From: an uncultured Ignavibacteria bacterium
Lineage (GTDB): Bacteria; Bacteroidota; Ignavibacteria; SZUA-365
DNA: 13,788 bases
Direction of reading: 5' to 3'
Assembly (NCBI GenBank): GCA_913060595.1
Contig: CAJXSA010000057.1
Coordinates: 1 to 13,788, forward strand
Every line of letters begins with the position of its first letter. Position 1 is the first letter of the stretch. Positions 1 through 7,479 of the stretch are shown here, piece by piece. Position numbers and translations under genes: made by a program. A model generated the notes under the pieces. That model was not told the origin of the DNA. It did no database searches and saw only the letters and a program-made list of their open reading frames with translations.

Positions 1-526
1 CGACCAGTTTCATCGGCAGGTCGAGCTTGCCGATGCGGTCGAGGCAGATCTGAAACGCCGTCTGCTCCTGCTCCCGATGGAAAAGCGTCACCTTCATGTC
101 GGCGTCCGTTGCCTCACGCACGATCTTTTTCGGCGTTTCCTTGCAGGGACGCATGCGCAGGCGGCTTTTCATGTACGCCGTGTCGCCGATGGCGCCGACG
201 ACGCCGAGATCGAGGCCTTTTTCCGCCTCCACGACCACGAAGGTGCCTTCCTGTATCGCGAGCTTCGGTGCGTTGACATAGTACCCGCGGCGCTCTCCCT
301 TGAAAATCACCTCCACGTAGGGTGACATGTCGATGCGTTCGCCCTCCGCGGTGGTTCCGTGACAGTCTGTCCCGTCATGTCCCGCCGCCGCTTCGCCGTC
401 CTTCCCGTCGACATCACCGTCGTCGCTGGTGTACACGAGCACGGAATCGTCCAGCTTGTGCAGTTCGAGCGGCACATCCTGGCGCTGTTTCTTCTCTTCT
501 GTCTGGGGATTGTCGCGGGAGGCCAT
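1..526 (-). CDS. ricT: PSP1 domain protein, RicT/YaaT family (3' end outside window)
   Basis: The first 175 residues are visible; the gene continues past base 1. A hydrophilic, acidic N-terminal tail (about residues 1-65) precedes a PSP1 domain. Family-like stretches are VEVIFKGERRGYYV (71-84), GTFVVVEAEKGLDLGVV (94-110) and, at the cut end, FQICLDRIGKLDLPMKLV (158-175), which matches the usual PSP1 run into 'LPMKLVDVEY'. In Bacillus, RicT (YaaT) belongs to an Fe-S protein complex that affects RNase Y-dependent RNA processing and development, and its gene follows holB; here too it lies directly downstream of holB (25-base gap). The role in this organism is unknown. ATG at 524-526 is preceded by AAAGG ten bases upstream, a modest ribosome site. 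The cysteines at 55, 128 and 161 may or may not bind a cluster. Confidence 0.88.
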   Translation of the reverse strand, partial: MASRDNPQTEEKKQRQDVPLELHKLDDSVLVYTSDDGDVDGKDGEAAAGHDGTDCHGTTAEGERIDMSPYVEVIFKGERRGYYVNAPKLAIQEGTFVVVEAEKGLDLGVVGAIGDTAYMKSRLRMRPCKETPKKIVREATDADMKVTLFHREQEQTAFQICLDRIGKLDLPMKLV

Positions 527-551
527 AGACGCTATACCTTTCAACACTCGG

Positions 552-1664
552 TCAGGGGGGCGGGACGATGCAGCTTCGCAGGCGATGAGAAAGCACGATC
601 ATCACGGTTGCAAGATGCACATTTTTCTGAAGCAGGGCAATGACATGTTCTATCTCATCGACGGCGCGTGTGCAGTCCGCGTCGGGATAATGCGCGGCGA
701 ACTTCTCGAGGGGCTCACGCAGGTCGCTGTTGATGAGCCCCGGCGCTCCTTCGTGCAGCGCGCGCACGTCACGGAACCAGCTTGCGACCGACACGAGAAA
801 ACGAACGAGCGTCTGCCTGTCCTCCTTGCCGAGAATCCCCTGGATGCGTGCGTGCAGCTTGACGGGATTGTTGAGCACGACGTCGCGAACGTACTGCAGA
901 ACCTCTTCGCGGGACAGCAGTCCTCCTTCGCGCGCCATCTCCATTGCGGCGGCATAGCTGCCCGCGGCGAGATGCGCCGCCGCGTCGACCTGGTCGCGCT
1001 GCAGATCGCGCTCGCGCAGCAGTCCGTCACGGATGTCTTCCTCGCTCAGCGGGTCGAAGCGGATGGACTGGCAGCGGGAAACGATGGTTGGCAGGAGGGC
1101 GTCCTTGCGTGCGGTGGTGAGGATGAGAAGCAGGTCACCTCCGGGCTCCTCGAGCGTCTTGAGAAGCGCGTTCGCGGCGCTGCTGTTCATGCGGTCGGCT
1201 TCGCTGATCAGCACCACGGTGCGTCCGCCTTTCCCGGCCCGGAAGGACGCTTCCTTGCGGATGTCGCGCACGCTGCTGACTTTGATCACGCTCGCCTTGC
1301 TCATGCGAATGCGATGGTAGGGATTTTCGGCCTTCTCGCTGATCTGCTGATTCATTTCATCAAGTTCGTCCGCCGAAAGCTTGTCGACCGCGCTGTGCTC
1401 GTCATCCTTGGACGGCAGCGCGAAAATCAGCTTGAGGCTCGGGTGCCGAAGCGCGGCGATACCCCTGCAGGCCGCACAGCTTCCACAGGGATCCCATGCG
1501 CCGCCCTCACAGTTGAGCGTGCGGGCAATGGCGATCGCGACCGCGTCTTTGCCGACACCCTCCGGTCCGTGAAACAGCATGGCATGCGGCATGCGGTTGC
1601 TCTCGTACATGCGCCGCATGAGCTGTTTGACACGGTGCTGACCGATGATGCGTTCCCAGGACAT
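552..1664 (-). CDS. holB: DNA polymerase III subunit delta' (clamp loader AAA+ subunit)
   Basis: A 370-residue AAA+ protein of the clamp-loader family, which opens the sliding beta clamp and loads it on primed DNA. The N-terminus (SWERIIGQHRVKQLM) is typical. Visible elements are a P-loop GPEGVGKD (33-40), a zinc site of C52, C60, C63 and C66 (CGSCAAC), a Walker B-like strand VVLISEADRM (150-159), NALLKTLEEPG (165-175) and the SRC motif (196-198) that carries the arginine acting on a neighbouring subunit's ATP. Residue 40 is Asp where active P-loops have Ser/Thr, so nucleotide binding may be weak, as in some delta' proteins. The C-terminal third is helical, as expected for the collar domain. 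ATG is supported by AGAGGA upstream. It lies 21 bases after the Omp85 gene and before ricT. Delta' is favoured over DnaX because the protein is short and single-copy here. Confidence 0.93.
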   Translation of the reverse strand: MSWERIIGQHRVKQLMRRMYESNRMPHAMLFHGPEGVGKDAVAIAIARTLNCEGGAWDPCGSCAACRGIAALRHPSLKLIFALPSKDDEHSAVDKLSADELDEMNQQISEKAENPYHRIRMSKASVIKVSSVRDIRKEASFRAGKGGRTVVLISEADRMNSSAANALLKTLEEPGGDLLLILTTARKDALLPTIVSRCQSIRFDPLSEEDIRDGLLRERDLQRDQVDAAAHLAAGSYAAAMEMAREGGLLSREEVLQYVRDVVLNNPVKLHARIQGILGKEDRQTLVRFLVSVASWFRDVRALHEGAPGLINSDLREPLEKFAAHYPDADCTRAVDEIEHVIALLQKNVHLATVMIVLSHRLRSCIVPPP

Positions 1665-1685
1665 GGATTCCTCTTGTGCGTGTGA

Positions 1686-3812
1686 TCAGAAAGCGTGGCC
1701 GATGCCGAGCTGAAAAACACCCTTGCGGACGACGTCTCCCCAGAGGCGCTTGTCATAGAACCACTTATGGGAGCTCGATGAGGGATCATACATTTTGAGC
1801 CCGAAATCGGCGCGGATGGGACCGAAAAACAGGTTGTAGCGTATGCCGATGCCGAATGCGACGGCTGCTTCGTCGACCGCGATCTTGTCGAATTCCGTCC
1901 AGAGATTCCCGGCATCGGCGAACGTGACGAACCAGAAGCCGTCCAGCCAGTTGTTGGCCTTCGGCCAGAGGTGCCAGCGCAGCTCGGTGCTGATCTCCAG
2001 CAGCGCATTGCTGCCGAAGTTCACCGCGCTGGGATCGGCTGCGAGTTCACGTGATGTCCATCCGCGAATGCTCGATGGCCCTCCGGCATAATAGCGACGG
2101 TTTGGCGGCACCGGAATGTCCTCGTCCCTGCTGCGTCCGTAGCGGAAAATGCCCCCGAGGCGGAATTTGAAACCGAGAATGGTGGTCTCGTTGGCCGAGA
2201 GATCCTGGAAATGCCGCAGCAGTCCTTCGAGCTTCACGTACTCGGTCGCGCGGATGCCGCTGGCGTCATCCTGCTGCGGGAGCGGACTGAGGCCGATGTT
2301 CTCGAGGTATCCCGCCTCCTCGAAAATGCCGCGCAGCGAGAAACCCCGTGTAGGATTGAAGAGGTCATCGGTCTCGTCGTACTCGAGACTGAGGCCGCGT
2401 ATGGAGTTGCGGAAATCGGCCGTGGTGTCGAAGCCGAAAAATCCTGCGCCGAGCAGATCCTGCGCCCGACCGGTGAATTCGGAGATTTCATACGACCAGG
2501 TCACGTCACCGGTCAGACGGGAGCTGAAATAGCGCCGCACACCGATGCTGATCTGGAGAATATTTCCCTGCGTCGAGTCGTTGAGTCCCACGAGGCTGTA
2601 CGAACCGGCGATAGTCCCGGAATTCTTGTTGGAAAACAGGTACGGCTGTTCGAAGCTCAACTGTGATGATGCGATGTAGCGGTTGGTAAAATCCCTTCCG
2701 CTGCCGATGAGATTGACGCGCGTGGTCAGTGTCTGCGCCCCGCCGAACACATTGCGCATGAAGAACGCGAGTTCGCCGCCAAGGGTGACATCATCGAGCT
2801 GGTTGTTGAGAATGACCGCAGGGGCGAGTTCGAAGCGCTTGCGCGGTGCCAGTTCAAGCGTGATGGGCACCAGGGTGTCCTGCGTGTTCTCCATGGGTGG
2901 AAAATCCGGTTTGACACGGACGTAGGAAAAAACACCGAGACGATTGAGGCTTGTCTCCCCCTCGTACTGTGCTTCCTTGGAATACACTTCCCCGCGCCGG
3001 AAATCCAGCCGTTCGTAAACGATCTGCCTCGCCAGGTTCAATTCGTCGACGCCCTTGATTTCCTCGGTGACCTTGCCGAAATACAGGCGTCGACCGTGAT
3101 GGAAACCCAGTCGCACCAGCACATTGTTGTTCGACAACCTCCGTTCGACGAGAATGCTGTCCGATGTGGCACGCGGGAAACCCGAATTCCCGAGAATGCG
3201 GAGAACGCGATTCCGTTCCGCGGCGACGTCCTCCGCGCGGTACCGCCGATCCTGGCGCAGCAGTATGCCGGCATCTATCTCCGCGCGAACTTCGGGAGGA
3301 AGATCACCGATGTTGCGGTGCACGACGGAATCGATCTGCGAAGGACTCCCTTCCGTGATGGTGAACAGGACACTGATTTCGTCTCCTTCGTCGACGAACT
3401 CATACGCACCCTCGACCTTCGCGTTGAAAAAACCGTTGTTCCGGTAAAACACACCGAGGGCGTCGATGTCGTCACGGAAATTCTGCGTGTCGAAGAACGC
3501 GGGCTCCTGCGCAAAGGGGAAGCGCGGGCTCAGCGACTCGTACAGCCAGATGGAGAATCCCGACGGCGCTTCCTCGGTTTTGAGTTTCAGCAGAAGCTCT
3601 GCCTCGTCGAAGGTTTCATTGCCTTCGATGCGGATTTCGTCGACGAGTATGGAGTCAAAGATGGTGGGCTCGGTCTGAGCGGAAAGGGGAACAACGGGAA
3701 GGATGATACCGATGACAATCAGGCGCAATGCATGCAACAGCCCAGCATGCGTATGCCGGGCTGCCCATAACCGTGTCGTATTCCAGGATCTGCTCGCTGT
3801 ACGTGGCTGCAA
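1686..3812 (-). CDS. BamA/TamA-family outer membrane protein (Omp85, three POTRA domains)
   Basis: A 708-codon Omp85 protein. The hydrophobic signal segment LRLIVIGIILPVVPLSA lies at about 29-45, cleaved before Gln46. Three POTRA-like modules follow at about 54-155, 156-240 and 241-323 (GNETFDEAEL, YRAEDVAAERNRVLRILGNSGF, EVYSKEAQYEGETSLNRLGVFSYV). A beta-barrel fills about 328-708. The barrel carries the family hallmark GGPSSIRGW (577-585), equivalent to the (V/I)RG(F/Y) motif of loop 6, and ends in Phe (QLGIGHAF), a normal barrel-recognition signal. Three POTRAs resemble TamA; BamA of E. coli has five. The likely role is insertion of outer-membrane proteins or another translocation task. 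There is no ATG start. The longest reading begins at TTG 3812 without a well-placed ribosome site; TTG 3737 would give a compact 20-residue signal peptide (MHALRLIV...). The start is therefore uncertain, the family assignment is not. Confidence 0.92.
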   Translation of the reverse strand: MQPRTASRSWNTTRLWAARHTHAGLLHALRLIVIGIILPVVPLSAQTEPTIFDSILVDEIRIEGNETFDEAELLLKLKTEEAPSGFSIWLYESLSPRFPFAQEPAFFDTQNFRDDIDALGVFYRNNGFFNAKVEGAYEFVDEGDEISVLFTITEGSPSQIDSVVHRNIGDLPPEVRAEIDAGILLRQDRRYRAEDVAAERNRVLRILGNSGFPRATSDSILVERRLSNNNVLVRLGFHHGRRLYFGKVTEEIKGVDELNLARQIVYERLDFRRGEVYSKEAQYEGETSLNRLGVFSYVRVKPDFPPMENTQDTLVPITLELAPRKRFELAPAVILNNQLDDVTLGGELAFFMRNVFGGAQTLTTRVNLIGSGRDFTNRYIASSQLSFEQPYLFSNKNSGTIAGSYSLVGLNDSTQGNILQISIGVRRYFSSRLTGDVTWSYEISEFTGRAQDLLGAGFFGFDTTADFRNSIRGLSLEYDETDDLFNPTRGFSLRGIFEEAGYLENIGLSPLPQQDDASGIRATEYVKLEGLLRHFQDLSANETTILGFKFRLGGIFRYGRSRDEDIPVPPNRRYYAGGPSSIRGWTSRELAADPSAVNFGSNALLEISTELRWHLWPKANNWLDGFWFVTFADAGNLWTEFDKIAVDEAAVAFGIGIRYNLFFGPIRADFGLKMYDPSSSSHKWFYDKRLWGDVVRKGVFQLGIGHAF
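3738..3763. other. Strong hairpin at the 5' end of the Omp85 gene
   Basis: An inverted repeat with 11-base arms (CAGCCCAGCAT and ATGCCGGGCTG on the plus strand) around a 4-base loop. It pairs fully if one wobble pair is allowed in the minus-strand RNA. It ends immediately before the alternative TTG start at 3737 and lies inside the reading frame if TTG 3812 is used. There is no U-run after it, so a simple terminator is unlikely. It could mask a start site, stabilise the mRNA or partly attenuate transcription. No function is shown. Confidence 0.6.
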
Positions 3813-3818
3813 AACAAA

Positions 3819-4046
3819 TTAATAGTCGTTTTCCTCGTCACCATAAAAGAAATCTTCATCCACCGGGTAATCCGGCCAGATGTCTTCGATCGACTCATAG
3901 GTTTCATCAGGATCTTCGAGTTCCTGAAGGTTCTCGATAACCTGCAGCGGAGCACCTATGCGCGTCGCATAATCAATCAGTTCGTCACGTGTGGCGGGAA
4001 AAGGTGCGTCATCAAGCCAGGAAGCGAGTTCCATGGTCCAGATCAT
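3819..4046 (-). CDS. DUF2795 domain protein, small acidic
   Basis: A 75-residue acidic protein. The stretch ATRDELIDYATRIGAPLQV (18-36) followed by IENLQELEDPDETYESIEDIWPDYP is typical of the DUF2795 family, whose members are short, helical and of unknown biochemical function. The C-terminus (DEDFFYGDEENDY) is strongly acidic. There is no signal peptide or membrane segment, so it should be cytoplasmic. ATG 4046 is well supported by AGGAGA at 4055-4060 with 8-base spacing; Met5 (4034) is a weaker alternative. It is first in the run that continues into Omp85, holB and ricT, and is driven by a perfect sigma70 promoter. Its TAA is followed six bases later, in the same frame, by the Omp85 TTG. Confidence 0.88.
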   Translation of the reverse strand: MIWTMELASWLDDAPFPATRDELIDYATRIGAPLQVIENLQELEDPDETYESIEDIWPDYPVDEDFFYGDEENDY

Positions 4047-4118
4047 GGGGCAATTCTCCTAGGGATAGAAGATGAATAAAAAAGAAGCGTGAAGCGGTTG
4101 CCATCACGTACCGCGCCA

Positions 4119-4147
4119 ATTATAGCGAATGGACGAGGCTTTGTCAA
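4119..4147 (-). promoter_or_regulatory. Consensus sigma70 promoter of the DUF2795-Omp85-holB-ricT run
   Basis: On the minus strand the -35 box TTGACA (4142-4147) and the -10 box TATAAT (4119-4124) are separated by exactly 17 bases, matching the primary-sigma consensus at all 12 positions. The predicted start of transcription is near 4112, giving a leader of about 65 bases to ATG 4046. The -10 region continues as TATAATTGG, so it also resembles the TAnnTTTG -7 element of Bacteroidota (7 of 8). This is a sequence match only. Confidence 0.85.
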
Positions 4148-4184
4148 GGGACTGCGCATCACCGGTTTTCTCCGGCGGTCCGGG

Positions 4185-4391
4185 TCAGCCGTCTCGGAAA
4201 AGGCAGCGGGCATGCTTGTTGTGCAGCCGCCCGGCCTTTCGGCACCAGACCCCGACATCGCGGCGGCATGCGCCCACCGCACACGGGTCGCTGAAATCCG
4301 CGTGCGGACAGCTGAAATCGCAGTACAGCGGGTACGCATCACCCGCCGTTTCCCGCTGTTTCGTATTCCGTTTTGCCATGCGTGCGCTCAT
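4185..4391 (-). CDS. Small cysteine-rich protein of unknown function
   Basis: A 68-residue protein coupled to the O-antigen ligase by an ATGA overlap (ligase stop TGA 4388-4390, this ATG 4389-4391). A second in-frame ATG at 4379 would give 64 residues. Six cysteines (24, 28, 37, 42, 50, 63) occur in the pattern YCDFSCPHADF, then CAVGAC, then VWCRK, then HNKHARC, with histidines at 30, 57 and 60. This arrangement suggests a metal-binding or redox fold, possibly zinc. There is no signal peptide or membrane segment. The cysteine spacing resembles small cysteine-rich hypothetical proteins I recall from Bacteroidota-type genomes, but I cannot name a family. Neither candidate start has a clear Shine-Dalgarno site, which fits translation by coupling. 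It is the last gene of the LPS run; 37 bases separate its stop from the next promoter. Confidence 0.72.
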   Translation of the reverse strand: MSARMAKRNTKQRETAGDAYPLYCDFSCPHADFSDPCAVGACRRDVGVWCRKAGRLHNKHARCLFRDG

Positions 4392-5659
4392 TTCATGGTA
4401 CCAGGTCGCAAGCGGTTTTTTTCGCCGTCGGCCCCCTTCCCTGCCTCCCCGACAGCTGCCATGGGACGCTCTGGCTGTGGCCGTGCGGCGTAGAGGACAG
4501 CCGTCAGGGCCAGCAAGGTACGAAACAGAATGGAAAGCAGCGAATCGAGCATGCCACCGGCGAGTGCGAAGCAGCCCAGCCCGAGCATGACGGCAGTATT
4601 GACTGATCTCTGCAGACTGCCGGAGGGCCATGCGCGGTGATTACGCCATCCCATATAGGCGGCCGCCGCAAGGATGGCGACGAAGGGCAGCAGGGCCATG
4701 AGTCCGCTGTCCATGTACACCTGCAGGTAATCGTTGTGCCAGCTTCCGATTCCCTTGTCGGGCGCTTCGTCGAAAAGCGGGAACACCTGGTGAAACGTGC
4801 GCAGTCCGAATCCCGTCAGCGGGCGCTCCCCGATGAGCATGAACGCGCCGCGCCAGATAACGTCGCGGCCGGACATGTGCTCGCCTGCAGAAAGCAGCTG
4901 CAGGAAACGCTGCTGCAGGGGTTCGACCGCGATCACCGCCAGCACGCCGATGACGGCCAGCACCAGCAGGATGCGGCGCTCGCGGAGCAGGCCGACAGCC
5001 AGGGCCGCCACGGCCGCCACGACCCAGTGCATGCGGTTGAACGTGAACAGCAGTCCGAGAAGCAGAATCCCGCACACCACGAGCCACACGCCCCGGCCTG
5101 GAAACAGATCCCGGCGATCACCGAGCGAGAAGCCCATCGCGAAAAGGACGGCCAGGAACAGGCCGAGCGTGTAATATCCCGCGGTGGTCGATGTCAGGCG
5201 TTCGTCCATGCCCTGTGCGTACTTGACAAAACCGATGGCCGTTGCGACGATTCCCGCCGCAAACAGCAGCAGCAGCAGCATGCGCATGCGATCCTCCCGC
5301 CGCGCATCGAACGTGCAGAGCAGGACGTAGAACAGCACGTAGAAAAAGATCTCTGTTCGGAAGGCATCCAGGCTCACGGACGGATCGACGCTCAGGGGAA
5401 TGGCTGCCATGCGTGCGAGCACGAACAGGGAATACGGGAGCAGCAGGGGCGAGCGCCAGTGCGGGCAGCGTTTTCCCCGCAGAAGAGCATAGGTCCAGAG
5501 AAGTCCCGCGATGAGCACCGCTGCCTGCGCGATGGCGATGCTGAATATCAGCATGCCGAGCGATGCGGTCACGGAGATCCAGATGGCGACGTCCAATCCC
5601 TCGCCACGGAAGGACGTACGCCAGTCCTGCAGGCTGCGCCGGGTCCACGACGTCGTCAT
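4388..5659 (-). CDS. O-antigen ligase family protein (WaaL/Wzy_C type)
   Basis: A 423-residue polytopic inner-membrane protein with about ten to twelve hydrophobic segments and a larger loop at about 245-315. The loop carries the Wzy_C signature: SGRDVIWRGAF (263-273), GERPLTGFGLRTF (277-289) and SWHNDYLQVYMDSGL (306-320). The Arg and His residues here (R265, H308) correspond to those implicated in WaaL ligases. Such enzymes move polysaccharide from undecaprenyl diphosphate to lipid A-core in the periplasm; O-antigen polymerases (Wzy) share the domain, so polymerase is the alternative. The context next to an MsbA-like exporter and two glycosyltransferases favours ligase. In the earlier loop the sequence is TFNRMHW (206-212), where many ligases have a Ser-Arg-Gly type motif. 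Start ATG 5659 overlaps the exporter stop by ATGA. The C-terminal 30 residues are polar and cytoplasmic. Confidence 0.85.
   Translation of the reverse strand: MTTSWTRRSLQDWRTSFRGEGLDVAIWISVTASLGMLIFSIAIAQAAVLIAGLLWTYALLRGKRCPHWRSPLLLPYSLFVLARMAAIPLSVDPSVSLDAFRTEIFFYVLFYVLLCTFDARREDRMRMLLLLLFAAGIVATAIGFVKYAQGMDERLTSTTAGYYTLGLFLAVLFAMGFSLGDRRDLFPGRGVWLVVCGILLLGLLFTFNRMHWVVAAVAALAVGLLRERRILLVLAVIGVLAVIAVEPLQQRFLQLLSAGEHMSGRDVIWRGAFMLIGERPLTGFGLRTFHQVFPLFDEAPDKGIGSWHNDYLQVYMDSGLMALLPFVAILAAAAYMGWRNHRAWPSGSLQRSVNTAVMLGLGCFALAGGMLDSLLSILFRTLLALTAVLYAARPQPERPMAAVGEAGKGADGEKNRLRPGTMK
5264..5280. repeat. Short CAG/CTG trinucleotide tract inside the ligase gene
   Basis: Five CAG units and a partial sixth on the plus strand. 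On the coding strand they form a CTG run encoding consecutive leucines of a membrane helix (about residues 128-132). Length changes would add or remove single leucines without shifting frame, so on/off phase variation is not expected. Confidence 0.7.
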
Positions 5660-7479
5660 AACTTGAACTGCATCTGGTAGAGCTTGGTGTACAGTCCGTC
5701 GGCGTTCGCGAGCAGCTCGTCGTGCCGGCCTGTTTCCACCACGCGTCCCGCGTCGAGCACGTAAATGCGGTCCGCCTTCTGAATGGTCGAGAGCCGATGC
5801 GCGATGACGATGGAGGTGCGGCCGCGCATCAGGTTTTCAATGGCGTTCTGCACGAGGACCTCAGACTCGGTATCGAGCGATGACGTGGCCTCGTCGAGAA
5901 TCAGGATGGGGGGATTCTTGTATATCGCCCGCGCGATGGAGAGGCGCTGCCGCTGTCCGCCGGAGAGTTTGACACCGCGGTCGCCGATCACGGTTTCGTA
6001 CTGTTCCGGTGTATCCATGATGAACTCATGTGCGTTGGCCGCACGCGCGGCCTCGACAACACGATCCATGTCTGCGCGATCTTCCCCGTAGGCGATATTT
6101 TCGCGTATGCTGGCGTTGAACAGGAAGGTTTCCTGTGTGACGATGCCCATCAGTTTGCGCAGGGAGTGCACGCGGATGTCGCGCAGATCGCGGCCGTCGA
6201 GAAGGATTTCTCCCCCGGTGACATCATAGAAACGCGGGACGAGATCGACCATGGTGCTCTTCCCCACCCCGCTCGGACCGACGACGGCCACCACTTCCCC
6301 GGCACGGATCTCGGCATCAATGCCATTGAGCACGGGATCCCCCGTGTCGTAGCGGAATTGCACGTCGCGGAACACGATGCTGTCATGAAAGCCATCGACG
6401 TCCTGCGCATGCTCGCGATCGACGATGCGCGGCACGATGTCGAGTATGCCGAAGACGCGGTTCGCGCCCGCGAGGCCCTGGGCGATGTGGTTGATGGTCT
6501 GTCCAAAATACTTGAGCGGCTGCATCATCTGCAGCATGGCGAAGATGTACGCCACGAACACGCCGCTGCTCATCGCGCTGCGCTCGGAGAGAATGGCGTC
6601 GCCCATGAACCACAGAATGACGACGACGACAAGCACGCTCAGGATCTCGGTGATAGGTGTGGCGAGCTCCCTGCGCCGCTTGATGTTCACGAACGTGCGG
6701 AAATACTGCTGGTTTTCCTTGCGAAACTTCTCGATTTCGAAGCGTTCGGTGCGAAAGGCCTTGATGATGCGCATGCTTGACAGTCCTTCGTCCAGCACGG
6801 CGGTGATGCGCGCGATCGATTCCTGCAGATGATCGCTTTCGCGGCGCACCCAGTTGCCGATTTTCGCGAGTATGAAGCCCGTGGTCGGAAGCAGGACGAA
6901 CGCGATCAGCGTCAGCTGCCAGTCGATGATGAACAGCAGCACGGTATAGACGATAATCTGCGGCGGATCGCGAAAGAGGCTGTTGACAACGGCAATGGCC
7001 GAGTCGTTGACCAGCTGCACGTCACTGATGATGCGCGACATGAGCAATCCCTTTTTCTCCTCGCTGAAATAACTCAGCGAAAGACGGTTCATGTGCTCGT
7101 AGAGATTTTGCCGCAAATCGCGGATTATTCCCTGCTCCGCAGGCGCCATGAACCAGGTCTGCGTGTAGGAAAAGACATTCTTGAAGAAAAATGCCCCGAT
7201 GATCAGCAGGCAGAGCATTTTCAGTGCTGTCAGCGCATCGGTGGACGCCATCATGTTGTTCATCTGCGTGAACGCCCAGGGCTTGAGCGTGTCGAGCGAG
7301 AGGGGCGGAAGCTCCTGCATCGTCGGATAGGTCTTCTCGAAGAGAATGTTGATGAACGGAATGATGAGCACCACGGTCGCCATGTTGAATATCACGGAGA
7401 AAAACATGGCGACGGAGGCGATACCGATGTTGCCTTTATAGGGCAGGACGTGCCGCAGTATGCGAAGGACGGTTTTCAA
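5656..7479 (-). CDS. ABC exporter, MsbA-like half-transporter (permease fused to ATPase)
   Basis: A 607-residue type IV ABC exporter half-molecule. Residues 1-345 hold about six membrane helices (for example 18-45, 87-108, 175-200, 278-296). The ATPase domain has Walker A GPSGVGKST (401-409), Q-loop Gln449, signature LSGGQ (505-509), Walker B ILILDE (525-530), D-loop SSLD and switch His561; all catalytic residues are present, so it should be an active homodimer. The likely substrate is lipid A-core or another lipid-linked glycan flipped across the inner membrane, inferred from its place between a glycosyltransferase and an O-antigen ligase. A lipid or drug exporter is possible on sequence alone. 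The start is TTG (7477-7479), overlapping the stop of the upstream glycosyltransferase as TTGA, and is supported by the typical N-terminus (KTVLRILRHVLPYKG). Confidence 0.9.
   Translation of the reverse strand: MKTVLRILRHVLPYKGNIGIASVAMFFSVIFNMATVVLIIPFINILFEKTYPTMQELPPLSLDTLKPWAFTQMNNMMASTDALTALKMLCLLIIGAFFFKNVFSYTQTWFMAPAEQGIIRDLRQNLYEHMNRLSLSYFSEEKKGLLMSRIISDVQLVNDSAIAVVNSLFRDPPQIIVYTVLLFIIDWQLTLIAFVLLPTTGFILAKIGNWVRRESDHLQESIARITAVLDEGLSSMRIIKAFRTERFEIEKFRKENQQYFRTFVNIKRRRELATPITEILSVLVVVVILWFMGDAILSERSAMSSGVFVAYIFAMLQMMQPLKYFGQTINHIAQGLAGANRVFGILDIVPRIVDREHAQDVDGFHDSIVFRDVQFRYDTGDPVLNGIDAEIRAGEVVAVVGPSGVGKSTMVDLVPRFYDVTGGEILLDGRDLRDIRVHSLRKLMGIVTQETFLFNASIRENIAYGEDRADMDRVVEAARAANAHEFIMDTPEQYETVIGDRGVKLSGGQRQRLSIARAIYKNPPILILDEATSSLDTESEVLVQNAIENLMRGRTSIVIAHRLSTIQKADRIYVLDAGRVVETGRHDELLANADGLYTKLYQMQFKL

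Noticed and set aside
429..1685. 418-codon plus-strand open frame opposite holB
   Set aside because: The minus strand encodes unmistakable HolB motifs and has a good ribosome site; the antisense product looks like nothing.
4060..4115. Possible attenuator in the DUF2795 leader: GCGGT/ACCGC pair followed by a T6 run on the minus strand
   Set aside because: The stem is only 5 base pairs with an 11-base loop, the T-run is about ten bases away, and the predicted transcription start falls inside the stem.
4148..4184. Possible terminator between the cysteine-rich gene and the next promoter
   Set aside because: Only a 4-base CCGG pairing and no T-run are present on the minus strand.
5264..5280. CAG/CTG tract as a phase-variation switch
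   Set aside because: Trinucleotide units do not change the frame, and the tract encodes ordinary leucines in a membrane helix.
4637..5680. 347-codon plus-strand open frame opposite the O-antigen ligase
   Set aside because: Translation is rich in Gln, His and Arg, the usual mirror image of leucine-rich membrane helices. The ligase on the minus strand has Wzy_C motifs.
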